Assembly: GCA_034432095.1 (NCBI GenBank)
Contig: DAOUCV010000013.1
Span: 1-14,665, forward strand
DNA: 14,665 bases
Source of the DNA: DAOUCV01 sp034432095
GTDB lineage: Bacteria > Chloroflexota > Dehalococcoidia > Dehalococcoidales > UBA2162
Direction of reading: 5' to 3'
Under the pieces are notes generated by a model. The model was not told the DNA's origin, made no database searches, and saw nothing but the letters and a program-made list of their open reading frames with translations. Shown piece by piece: positions 1 through 6,386 of this stretch. Each line of letters opens with the position of its first letter. The stretch's first letter is position 1. Made by a program: the position numbers and the translations under genes.

Positions 1-404
1 CGGTAATGCTGGTCGAGAGTGCCGATAGGTTTGGTCTGTCGCAACTACACCAGTTCCGGGGCAGGGTGGGGCGGGGACCGGAGCAGAGCTACTGTATGTT
101 GCTGGCAGAGAACCCTTCACAGGTGGCGAGGCAGCGTCTGGACATAATAGAGAAAACCTACAATGGTTTTAAGCTGGCTGAAGAAGACTTAAAATTGCGG
201 GGTCCCGGGGAATTCTTCGGCACCCGGCAGAGCGGTCTGCCCGACCTCCGTATGGCGAAGCTCTCCGATGTCGCCCTATTAGAACTCGCCCGCAGCGAAG
301 CCATCAGGCTCTTTGAAAAAGACAAACACCTGACCGACCCCGAACATAAGCCCCTCGCTAGAGAACTCGCCCGCATCTGGCCCGAAGCAACGGAGTGGAG
401 TTGA
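1..404 (+). CDS. recG: ATP-dependent DNA helicase RecG, C-terminal fragment (5' end outside window)
   Basis: RecG remodels stalled replication forks and branched DNA in the cytoplasm, using ATP hydrolysis. Only the last roughly 133 codons are present; the reading frame is already open at the left edge, so the first in-window ATG at 6 is internal. The visible part begins in helicase lobe 2 with the family signature around SADRFGLSQLHQFRGRVGRG, which contains helicase motif VI (QxxGRxGR). It continues with the RecG-specific C-terminal segment: LAEEDLKLRGPGEFFGTRQS, then GLPDLRMAKL. The stop is TGA at 402-404. A perfect hairpin follows 16 bases later. Mfd shares part of this motif, but the DLKLRGPGEFFGTRQSG wedge-proximal segment and the immediate C-terminus fit RecG. 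Identification is firm; the N-terminal OB/wedge domain cannot be assessed. Confidence 0.95.
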   Translation, partial: VMLVESADRFGLSQLHQFRGRVGRGPEQSYCMLLAENPSQVARQRLDIIEKTYNGFKLAEEDLKLRGPGEFFGTRQSGLPDLRMAKLSDVALLELARSEAIRLFEKDKHLTDPEHKPLARELARIWPEATEWS

Positions 405-420
405 AATTTAGAGAGGTGTT

Positions 421-447
421 CCCAGAAAAATCTTTGATTTTTCTGGG
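421..447 (+). terminator. Perfect 12-bp hairpin after recG, terminator-like
   Basis: CCCAGAAAAATC (421-432) and GATTTTTCTGGG (436-447) are exact reverse complements separated by TTT. The hairpin lies 16 bases after the recG stop. The run that follows is only TGTTT, so it lacks a strong U-tract for the + strand. It could be a weak or bidirectional terminator, an mRNA 3'-end stabiliser, or part of the intergenic repeat that starts just after it. Confidence 0.5.
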
Positions 448-452
448 TGTTT

Positions 453-479
453 AAAGGGGGTGAGGTTGGTAAACAATCC
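453..479 (+). repeat. Dispersed intergenic repeat, copy 1 (partial, 3' part)
   Basis: The 14-mer AAAGGGGGTGAGGT at 453-466 recurs exactly at 10182-10195. The continuation (GGTAAACAATCC) resembles the stretch at 5748-5757 (AATAAACAACC), which also follows GTGAGGTT. This copy lacks the G/C-rich palindrome of the fuller copies. A different hairpin (421-447) sits in its place. Confidence 0.55.
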
Positions 480-529
480 TAAGTTTTACCAGTTGTCTAT
501 CCGGTCGGTCGCATGGTAAGCTTAATGGC

Positions 530-2167
530 GTGGTGAATAACACAGGAGCTGGCATAAAGAGGGACTTTGATGACTTCGCCAGACAGACCTTCGACCTGGT
601 CGTGGTGGGCGGGGGCATCATTGGCACCGGTATTGTCCGGGATGCAACCCTACGAGGTCTCAAAACGTTACTGCTGGAGAAGGAGGACTTTGCCTACGGC
701 ACCACTTCACGCTCCACACGCCTGATTCACGGCGGTCTACGCTACCTGCGGCAACTGGAGTTTCGCCTGGTGAGACAGGACATGCGAGAACGGGAAGTCC
801 TCCTCAGGATTGCGCCTCACCTGGTTCATCCCCTCCCCTTCCTGATACCCATGACCGGCTACTCGAGCCGAATGGTTATGGCGCTGGGTATGCGCCTCTA
901 CGACATCCTCTCCTACGACAAGTCGCTCCCCTCCTTTCGCTATCTCTCTCGTCGGGAGACGCTGGAGCTGGAGCCAGACCTTCAACTGGATGGTTTAATA
1001 GGCTCCTATCTCTACTATGACTGCCAGATACCATTTGCTGAGCGACTTTGCCTGGAAAACGTCCTCTCTGCCGCCGAGGGCGGCGCCTCCATCGCCAACC
1101 ACGCCAGAGTCACCGACCTGCTGAGAGACGGTGACTCGGTAAGCGGGGTGCGGGTGGAGGACACGCTATCGGGAGAGGTCTATCAGATAGCGACCCGTCT
1201 GCTGGTCAATGCGGCCGGCCCCTGGATGGGTCGCGTCTTAGATATGCTTGACCACCACTCAGCGCCGATGCTACGGACGACGAAGGGCGTCCACCTCCTC
1301 ACCCCCCATATCTGTAATAATGCTCTGGTTCTCTTTGCCCGTGCTGACGGACGTCTTTTCTTCGCCATCCCGTGGCAGGGTTACACCCTTATCGGCACCA
1401 CTGACACTGACTACTCCGGAGACCTCGATACGGTTCACGCTGAGGCTTCGGATGTTGACTACCTGTTGACCGAAGTCCGGCATGCTTTTCCTTCGGTTAA
1501 AGAAGAGGAAATCTTCTATACCACCGCCGGTTTGCGGGCACTGGCTGGTTCCCGGAGTGGCAGAGCCTCCAATGTTTCGCGTCAGCACCGAGTTATTGAC
1601 CACGAGGTGACGGATAGCGTCAAAGGCTTCATCTCGGTGGTGGGAGGCAAAATAACCGGCTATAGGGCCATCGCCCAGGAGGTGGTAGACCTGGTGTGCC
1701 GGAAGCTCGGCCTGAATGTACCCTGTAGTACGGCAGAAGCTCGCCTACCCGGAGCGCCGGCTGCCCGGCAGGGGAAGGTGGCACAGGTGGCTCTGGATAA
1801 CGGGCTCTCGGTGGAAACAGTAGCCCATCTTAACGCCCTTTATGGTTCACGCTTATACCAGGTCCTGGAGCTGGCGCACAATGACGCCCGGGGGAGTCAG
1901 ACTATCTGTGCTCATTCCCCGGATATCCTTGCCCAGATATGGCACGCCACACAGATGGAGGGAGCCCTGACGGTGAATGACTTTCTGCTCCGACGCAGTG
2001 CTATCGGCTTGGCTCCATGCCAAGGTCTGGATGCTGTAGAGACAGTAGCCCGGGAGATGGGACGCTTACTAGGATGGAGCTCTGCGGAACAAGAACGACA
2101 GGTTAAAGCTTATCGCTCCTCGGTAGCCCTGAGTCAGCGTTTCAGGGCAGGGGCTATTGACTCGTAA
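530..2167 (+). CDS. glpD: FAD-dependent glycerol-3-phosphate dehydrogenase (GlpD/GlpA type)
   Basis: Oxidises sn-glycerol 3-phosphate to dihydroxyacetone phosphate at the cytoplasmic face of the membrane, passing electrons through FAD to the quinone pool. The 545 residues start with a Rossmann dinucleotide fold: GGGIIGTG at residues 27-34 and the acidic end of strand 2 (LLLEKEDF, E50). The family block GTTSRSTRLIHGGLRYL follows at 57-73, and a DAO C-terminal helical domain fills roughly residues 400-530. I see no Cys-rich BFD/[2Fe-2S] tail of the GlpA kind, so GlpD is the better name. The start is GTG 530 (or the adjacent GTG 533). No Shine-Dalgarno precedes it, and no other start leaves the FAD fold intact. 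An AGGAG lies just inside the coding region at 544-548. No glpK, glpF or glpB/C is nearby, so the route supplying substrate is not visible. Confidence 0.9.
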   Translation: MVNNTGAGIKRDFDDFARQTFDLVVVGGGIIGTGIVRDATLRGLKTLLLEKEDFAYGTTSRSTRLIHGGLRYLRQLEFRLVRQDMREREVLLRIAPHLVHPLPFLIPMTGYSSRMVMALGMRLYDILSYDKSLPSFRYLSRRETLELEPDLQLDGLIGSYLYYDCQIPFAERLCLENVLSAAEGGASIANHARVTDLLRDGDSVSGVRVEDTLSGEVYQIATRLLVNAAGPWMGRVLDMLDHHSAPMLRTTKGVHLLTPHICNNALVLFARADGRLFFAIPWQGYTLIGTTDTDYSGDLDTVHAEASDVDYLLTEVRHAFPSVKEEEIFYTTAGLRALAGSRSGRASNVSRQHRVIDHEVTDSVKGFISVVGGKITGYRAIAQEVVDLVCRKLGLNVPCSTAEARLPGAPAARQGKVAQVALDNGLSVETVAHLNALYGSRLYQVLELAHNDARGSQTICAHSPDILAQIWHATQMEGALTVNDFLLRRSAIGLAPCQGLDAVETVAREMGRLLGWSSAEQERQVKAYRSSVALSQRFRAGAIDS

Positions 2168-2170
2168 GGA

Positions 2171-2234
2171 CCGGGCACGTCTCTTGAGGTCTTTCAGTGA
2201 CCCGCCCCCTTTCCTTAATAATAAGGGAGGGGGA
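2171..2234 (+). repeat. Dispersed palindromic intergenic repeat, copy 2
   Basis: This lies between glpD and the MetE-like gene. It holds GGCACGTCTCTTGAGGTCTT followed by a G/C-rich imperfect palindrome: CCCCCT at 2205-2210 pairs with AGGGGG at 2228-2233, and CCTT with AAGG inside. The same order (ACGTCCCTCTT, AAGA.CCT, C-run, G-run) is seen at 8770-8824 and 10120-10195. It supplies an open frame that artificially extends the downstream ORF back to GTG 2197. Confidence 0.6.
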
Positions 2235-2256
2235 GAATAAGGAGGGATTAGAACCT

Positions 2257-3282
2257 GTGACGGATGTAAGGTTTGGCTGCCTACCAACCATCATTGGCAG
2301 TATGCCTCACACTGACCCGGTTGAGGCGTGCTCTTTAATTACCCGCTACCTGAAAGACGTCCCCGCCTGGCCCCAGCTACCCAGACGTTCCTTTCGGGAA
2401 AATATGTATGCCCAGTTCAGCGAGGGCTTCCCCGGGGTGGTAATTGAGGAGGATAAAATCTATGTTGACCGCTCGCGCGATTTGAGCAAGCCCCTGGAAC
2501 AGCTCTATACCGCCTATTTAGAGAACGATTTTGATAAATACCCCATCGGTCAGGACTTTGCAGCTGGTCTGCGCACCTTCCTCAGTACAGAAAGTCTGTC
2601 TCCTCTGGCAGTCAAGGGTCACGTAACGGGACCAATAAGCTGGGGACTGACCATTACTGATGAGAATCGCCGCGCCATTATCTATGATGAGACCCTGGCT
2701 GACGCCGCCGCCAGGTTACTCAGGTTGAAAGCAGGCTGGCAGGAAAAGGTTTTAAGCAAAATCTCAAAGAATACCATCATCTTTGTTGACGAACCTTATA
2801 TGTCATCCTTCGGCTCTGCCTTTGTCTCAATATCCAAAGAGAAGGTCATCAACCTGCTGGAGGAAGTCTTTGGTGGCATCAGCGGCTTAAAGGGAGTCCA
2901 CTGCTGTGGCAATACCGATTGGCCAGTCCTGCTCGATACCAGCCTTGACATCCTGAGTTTTGACACCTATAACTACGCTCAGTCGCTGAGTCTTTATACT
3001 TCAGAGGTAAAGAGGTTTTTAGATAAGGATGGTGCCATTGCCTGGGGGATTATTCCCAATCAAGCTGAGGCACTGGCTGGAGAAACAGTTGCCAGTCTTA
3101 AAGACCGCCTTGAGGAGGCAATGGCACCCTTCACCAGAAACGGCATCCGCTTCAAGCAATTGATTGAGCAGGCACTGCTAACTCCTAGCTGTACGCTAGC
3201 GTCTTTAACCAAGGAGGCATCCACTAGAGCACTGGAACTGCTGACTGAACTGTCAGCCTATTTAAGAAAACGGTATCTTTAA
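2257..3282 (+). CDS. MetE C-terminal-domain-like (UROD/MetE superfamily) methyltransferase, putative core methionine synthase
   Basis: Likely transfers a methyl group to homocysteine, or acts on another thiol, using a zinc-activated thiolate. The 341 residues correspond to the C-terminal catalytic barrel of cobalamin-independent methionine synthase only; the N-terminal folate-binding barrel of full-length MetE (about 750 aa) is absent. Visible features are the N-terminal IGSMPHTDP (13-21), the VDEP motif (177-180), zinc-ligand candidates in GVHCCGNT (His215, Cys217), and SCT (Cys312). Short proteins of this kind in anaerobes and archaea are thought to take methyl groups from corrinoid proteins rather than methyl-folate; applying that here is inference. 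I prefer GTG 2257, with AGGAGG at 2240-2245, over GTG 2197, because the latter would translate repeat copy 2. DUF6485 follows 13 bases after the stop, suggesting one transcript. A corrinoid-linked demethylation role is an alternative. Confidence 0.75.
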   Translation: MTDVRFGCLPTIIGSMPHTDPVEACSLITRYLKDVPAWPQLPRRSFRENMYAQFSEGFPGVVIEEDKIYVDRSRDLSKPLEQLYTAYLENDFDKYPIGQDFAAGLRTFLSTESLSPLAVKGHVTGPISWGLTITDENRRAIIYDETLADAAARLLRLKAGWQEKVLSKISKNTIIFVDEPYMSSFGSAFVSISKEKVINLLEEVFGGISGLKGVHCCGNTDWPVLLDTSLDILSFDTYNYAQSLSLYTSEVKRFLDKDGAIAWGIIPNQAEALAGETVASLKDRLEEAMAPFTRNGIRFKQLIEQALLTPSCTLASLTKEASTRALELLTELSAYLRKRYL

Positions 3283-3295
3283 GCGAGGGCTCTAA

Positions 3296-3508
3296 ATGGA
3301 ATGTCAGATTGAAGTTAACCGGGCCAAATGCTCCTGTAGCTACGAGCCCTGTCCCAGAAAAGGCAGGTGCTGTGAGTGTATTTCCTATCACCTTCAGTCC
3401 GATGAGCTTCCCGGTTGCGTGTTTCCTCCCGAAGTGGAGAAGACCTATGACCGCTCTTTTCGCCGGTTTGTTAAGGTGTTCCAGGACAGAAGTGGCAAAA
3501 AAAGCTAG
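3296..3508 (+). CDS. DUF6485-like small Cys-rich protein
   Basis: A 70-residue cytoplasmic protein with eight cysteines (3, 12, 14, 19, 25, 26, 28, 41), arranged as CSCSYEPC and KGRCCEC and followed by LPGCVFPPEVEKTYDRS. This matches my memory of the DUF6485 family, whose function is unknown. The cysteine spacing suggests metal binding or an Fe-S/zinc site; that is inference. ATG 3296 is preceded by GAGGG at 3285-3289, six bases away. It lies 13 bases after the MetE-like gene and is probably co-transcribed with it, so a role in supplying or sensing metal for that zinc enzyme is conceivable but unproven. A parallel open frame at 3309 is a shadow. Confidence 0.75.
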   Translation: MECQIEVNRAKCSCSYEPCPRKGRCCECISYHLQSDELPGCVFPPEVEKTYDRSFRRFVKVFQDRSGKKS

Positions 3509-3533
3509 TTTAGGTTAAATTATTAAAGTAGAT

Positions 3534-3626
3534 ATGAACAAGAGAAAAAGAATGGCTCTTCTTAAACACCGGCGCAAGAGAAAGAAGATGGAGGCGAAGA
3601 GGAAGGCGGAGAAAGCCTCAGCCTGA
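3534..3626 (+). CDS. Candidate 30-residue, strongly basic small protein
   Basis: ATG 3534 opens a 30-codon frame ending at TGA 3624-3626. About half of the residues are Lys or Arg, in patches such as NKRKRM, KHRRKRKK and EAKRKAEK, with Ala, Met and Leu between. It fills most of the gap between DUF6485 and the NTPase gene (which starts 26 bases later), in the same orientation. The composition recalls very small ribosome-associated basic proteins, such as THX or the AURKAIP1/COX24-type short proteins. I cannot assign it to either, and the resemblance may be compositional only. The upstream Shine-Dalgarno is weak (TAAAGTAG). The Lys/Arg bias could also arise by chance from the purine-rich strand here. 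Confidence 0.45.
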   Translation: MNKRKRMALLKHRRKRKKMEAKRKAEKASA

Positions 3627-3652
3627 CCAATTACCTGGGGCGGCAAGAGCTA

Positions 3653-4186
3653 ATGAAGCAAGTCTATTTGCTCACCGGCAGACCGGGGACGGGAAAGACC
3701 AGCCTTGTCAAACAGGTAGTTGCCCGGATGAAGGGGAAGGCTGGTGGTTTCTACACCGAGGAAATAAGAACCCGGGGGATGAGAGAAGGCTTCAGGCTGG
3801 TCACTCTGGACGGGGAGGAGACGATACTGGCTCACGTCAGTATCAATAGCCCATACCGGGTGAGCAAGTATGGGGTTGATATTGAGGCTTTGGACCGGGT
3901 AGGCATCCCCGCCCTTCGTCGAGCGGCCCAACAGGGCAATTTAGTTGTCGTTGACGAAATTGGCAAAATGGAGCTATTTTCAACCGCTTTCCGGGAAACG
4001 GTGGGCCAGATGGTTGATAGCGGGACGAGGATTCTGGGGACTATCATGCTCAGCCCTAACGCCTGGGCAGATACCATAAAGCGCCAGCCCCAGGTAAATT
4101 TGCTCACCGTAACCCGGGACAATCATCCGCAGGTACTAGCTGAATTGCTCCACTGGCTGGGAATCACCGCATCTCCAAGACCGTAG
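3653..4186 (+). CDS. Nucleoside-triphosphatase, THEP1 (NTPase_1) family
   Basis: Cytosolic P-loop NTPase that hydrolyses ATP, GTP and other NTPs in characterised members; its physiological role is not settled. The 177-residue length is typical. Walker A is GRPGTGKTS at 9-17, and Walker B is VVVDEIGKMEL at 98-108. Between them is the family block GGFYTEEIRTRGMREGF (31-47), where the substrate region of THEP1 proteins lies. The start is ATG 3653; only a poor purine tract (AAGAG at 3645-3649) precedes it. It is 18 bases upstream of the APH-like gene and 26 bases after the small basic ORF, so probably within one transcript. The archaeal/Chloroflexi-type THEP1 assignment is confident; substrate and pathway are not. 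Confidence 0.88.
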   Translation: MKQVYLLTGRPGTGKTSLVKQVVARMKGKAGGFYTEEIRTRGMREGFRLVTLDGEETILAHVSINSPYRVSKYGVDIEALDRVGIPALRRAAQQGNLVVVDEIGKMELFSTAFRETVGQMVDSGTRILGTIMLSPNAWADTIKRQPQVNLLTVTRDNHPQVLAELLHWLGITASPRP

Positions 4187-4204
4187 CATAGTGAGGTATT
4201 TTTT

Positions 4205-5209
4205 ATGTCTCAACTACCAGAAATGGTTCAAGCCCTCCTAGACCCTGAAATCTACCCCGATGCTTCGCCAAAGGTAGAGCTGATGCAGACCCAGATGTCA
4301 TTCATTTTTCTGACCGGCAATTACGTATATAAGGTGAAGAAGCCGGTAGACCTGGGCTATCTGGACTACACTACTCTGGAGAAGCGTCATTTTTACTGCC
4401 AGCGGGAGGTTGAGCTTAACCGTCGCCTCTGCCCCAATACCTATTTAGGCGTAGTATCAATCACACAAGAAAAAGGCGGTTTTTCTGTAGGGGGGAGGGG
4501 GAAGGTTATCGAGTATGCCGTAAAAATGCGCCGTCTCCCTCAGGAAAGGATGCTGAATGTGCTACTGACCACCAAGGGGGTGTCAGCAGAAATGATAACC
4601 GGTGTGGCAAAAAGAATAGCCGAATTTCACCAAAAAGCGGAGACCAATGCCACTATCAGCACCTTTGGTGACCTTGGCACCATTATTACCAATACTGAGG
4701 AAAATTTTAACCAGACAGTAAAATATATCGGCAACACTATTTCTCAAAAAAGTTATCGGTACATTAAAGACCACACGAACAGCTTTATTGAGAGTAACGC
4801 TCCTCTATTCCGTAAACGAATCACCGATGGCAGAATAAGGGATTGCCACGGAGACCTTCACGCCGCCCACATCTGCTTTACCGATGACATCTGCATCTAC
4901 GACTGCATCGAGTTCAATGACAGGTTCCGGTATTGTGATGTTGCTTCTGAGATTGCCTTTCTGGCGATGGACCTAGACAACTACGGGCGTATGGACCTGT
5001 CCAAGACTTTCGTTGATGCCTATATAGCTTTCAGCGGGGACAAGGAGCTGACCCGACTCCTCAACTACTACAAGTGCTACCTGGCTTACGTCCGTGGAAA
5101 AGTGGAAAGCTTTAAACTTGACGACCCGCATATTTCGGCGGAAGAAAAGACGAAGAGCCTGACTGCTGCCAGGAAATATTTTGAACTCGCTGAATCGTAT
5201 ATAGGATGA
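4205..5209 (+). CDS. APH-fold (aminoglycoside phosphotransferase-like) kinase family protein, COG2187 type
   Basis: A 334-residue cytosolic protein of the protein-kinase-like/APH superfamily. Visible features are a candidate ATP-binding lysine in NYVYKVKKPVDLGYLD (39-54), the catalytic loop CHGDLHAAHI (214-223, with HGD at 215-217), and the metal-binding DCIEFND (233-239). This corresponds to the N-terminal half of proteins annotated as bifunctional aminoglycoside phosphotransferase/ATP-binding protein. In those proteins a P-loop kinase is fused at the C-terminus; here that half is encoded separately at 5781-6383. The name does not imply antibiotic resistance: real substrates of this branch are unknown. 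The start is ATG 4205, with a weak upstream signal (GTGAGG at 4191-4196). Ten bases separate its stop from the next start. Confidence 0.8.
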   Translation: MSQLPEMVQALLDPEIYPDASPKVELMQTQMSFIFLTGNYVYKVKKPVDLGYLDYTTLEKRHFYCQREVELNRRLCPNTYLGVVSITQEKGGFSVGGRGKVIEYAVKMRRLPQERMLNVLLTTKGVSAEMITGVAKRIAEFHQKAETNATISTFGDLGTIITNTEENFNQTVKYIGNTISQKSYRYIKDHTNSFIESNAPLFRKRITDGRIRDCHGDLHAAHICFTDDICIYDCIEFNDRFRYCDVASEIAFLAMDLDNYGRMDLSKTFVDAYIAFSGDKELTRLLNYYKCYLAYVRGKVESFKLDDPHISAEEKTKSLTAARKYFELAESYIG

Positions 5210-5218
5210 TCAGTTAAG

Positions 5219-5725
5219 ATGAAAAAGTTCTGGTTAATAATGGCAACTTTAGCGGTTGCTCTTTCAGGGGCAGCAGGGTGTACTGCCCCCGCACCCGGAG
5301 TATCCAATTTCAATCTGATATTTAAATACGGTGTTGGAGCCAAGAATGAGTTAAGCACATTTGAGGACACATACACCAAAGACATGGTTAATGAGCCATC
5401 CATTACCGTGAATCTATCTTTGACTGAAGAAGAGTTAGATAGAATCTACCAGAAGATGGTTGAAATTGATTTCTTTGCCTACCCTGACAAATTTTCTGTT
5501 TCTGTATCCCCTGGGGAGTCAGTCGGTATGGTAACTCCATATAACAGCTATTACTTTAGGGTGCAGTATGATTCCAAGATTAAGGAACTGTGGTGGGAGG
5601 ACAAGATAATCAACGAAGACAAGAAGGCTAAGAAGTTGAGAGAGCTTATCCAGCTTATCACCGATATTATTAGAGCTAAAGAAGAGTATAAAAAGCTACC
5701 AGAGCCGACTTCAGGTTACCTATAG
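5219..5725 (+). CDS. Predicted lipoprotein of unknown function
   Basis: 168 residues with an N-terminal signal MKKFWLIMATLAVALSGAAG ending at Cys21, a lipobox-like site (AAGC) for lipidation and anchoring outside the membrane. It is slightly atypical, with Ala rather than Leu at -3. I recognise no domain in the mature part. It has a segment ITVNLSLTEEELDRIYQKMV (about 61-80), then aromatic-rich EIDFFAYP, and a charged Lys/Glu helix at the C-terminus, so it is likely a small soluble fold tethered to the membrane. It lies 9 bases after the APH-like gene and upstream of the P-loop kinase gene, an unusual place for an exported protein because its neighbours are cytosolic. It could be a sensor or inhibitor-like lipoprotein; there is no evidence for either. 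ATG 5219 has no strong Shine-Dalgarno. Confidence 0.72.
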   Translation: MKKFWLIMATLAVALSGAAGCTAPAPGVSNFNLIFKYGVGAKNELSTFEDTYTKDMVNEPSITVNLSLTEEELDRIYQKMVEIDFFAYPDKFSVSVSPGESVGMVTPYNSYYFRVQYDSKIKELWWEDKIINEDKKAKKLRELIQLITDIIRAKEEYKKLPEPTSGYL

Positions 5726-5739
5726 CCGGAGATTGCGAG

Positions 5740-5762
5740 GTGAGGTTAATAAACAACCTCAC
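5740..5762 (+). repeat. 8-bp hairpin related to the dispersed repeat, just upstream of a TTG start
   Basis: GTGAGGTT (5740-5747) and AACCTCAC (5755-5762) are exact reverse complements around a 7-base loop, AATAAAC. The left part matches the GTGAGGT...AAACAA tail of repeat copy 1 (461-475). It ends 4 bases before the AAGGAGG Shine-Dalgarno (5767-5773) of the kinase gene, so it could influence translation or mark a processing site. It cannot sequester that Shine-Dalgarno as drawn. Confidence 0.5.
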
Positions 5763-5780
5763 AAGGAAGGAGGCACTAAA

Positions 5781-6383
5781 TTGAGAGAACCATTTATAAA
5801 GTTTGTCGAAAATGAATTGGGAACCGGTTTTGTCCTAATTGCCTGTGGACTGCCCGGCACCTGGAAGACCGAGACGACCGAAGAGATAGCCAAGATTAAA
5901 GGCTATCCCCTCCTCAGGACCGACCTGATCAGACTGGAAGTGCTGAAAAACGAGGACATCTTCGATGAAAAAGTTGCCTCGGATATGAGCAAACGAACCG
6001 CAGTCTATGATGAGACTTTCCGGCGTGCGGAGGAAAGCCTGAAAAATAACGATGGGGTGATAATTGATGCCACCTTTGTTACACAGGCACTGAGGAGACG
6101 CGCCGCTGAGATAGCCGCCAGACACAACCTGACCTTTATCATTATGCAGACCGACTGCCCGCAGGAGGTAGCCATCAGACGCATACTTGCTCGTACCAAA
6201 GAGGACTACCAGTCCAATGCTCTGACCGAGCAAGCCTACCTGAACAACAAAAAGAGGTTCGAGCCGGTGGATTTAGACGACTTGAAGAGTCTGTACCCGA
6301 ACCTTAATATTATTCACTTGGTAGTGGATACCCAGTATGATGCGCCGGAAGACTGGTACGTCATTGACGTGAAGAAGAGATAG
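5781..6383 (+). CDS. P-loop kinase-like protein (COG0645/AAA_33 type) with variant Walker A
   Basis: A 200-residue small-molecule-kinase-like P-loop protein, cytosolic. The Walker A region is ACGLPGTWKTETTE: at residues 23-30 (GLPGTWKT) the glycine usual before Lys is Trp28, from TGG instead of GGN. Downstream are LLRTDLIR (Asp48, in the usual substrate/Mg position), VIIDATF (93-99, Walker B-like), and an Arg-rich lid region AIRRILART (131-139). I choose TTG 5781, with AAGGAGG at 5767-5773 seven bases upstream, over GTG 5733. The longer version would translate the hairpin at 5740-5762. It corresponds to the C-terminal half of APH/P-loop bifunctional proteins whose N-terminal half lies two genes upstream. 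It ends 3 bases before the PHP gene, so the two are probably translationally coupled. Substrate unknown. Confidence 0.78.
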   Translation: MREPFIKFVENELGTGFVLIACGLPGTWKTETTEEIAKIKGYPLLRTDLIRLEVLKNEDIFDEKVASDMSKRTAVYDETFRRAEESLKNNDGVIIDATFVTQALRRRAAEIAARHNLTFIIMQTDCPQEVAIRRILARTKEDYQSNALTEQAYLNNKKRFEPVDLDDLKSLYPNLNIIHLVVDTQYDAPEDWYVIDVKKR

Positions 6384-6386
6384 GCT

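Noticed and set aside
2197..2256. Upstream GTG start for the MetE-like gene
   Set aside because: The extra 20 codons translate the palindromic repeat and have no Shine-Dalgarno, whereas GTG 2257 is preceded by AGGAGG and starts next to the conserved IGSMPHT region.
4205..5209. Aminoglycoside resistance gene
   Set aside because: The fold is APH-like, but the sequence belongs to the COG2187-type branch with no known resistance role, and the context is chromosomal metabolism.
5733..5780. Upstream GTG start for the P-loop kinase
   Set aside because: It would translate the hairpin 5740-5762 and the Shine-Dalgarno itself. TTG 5781 has AAGGAGG at ideal spacing.
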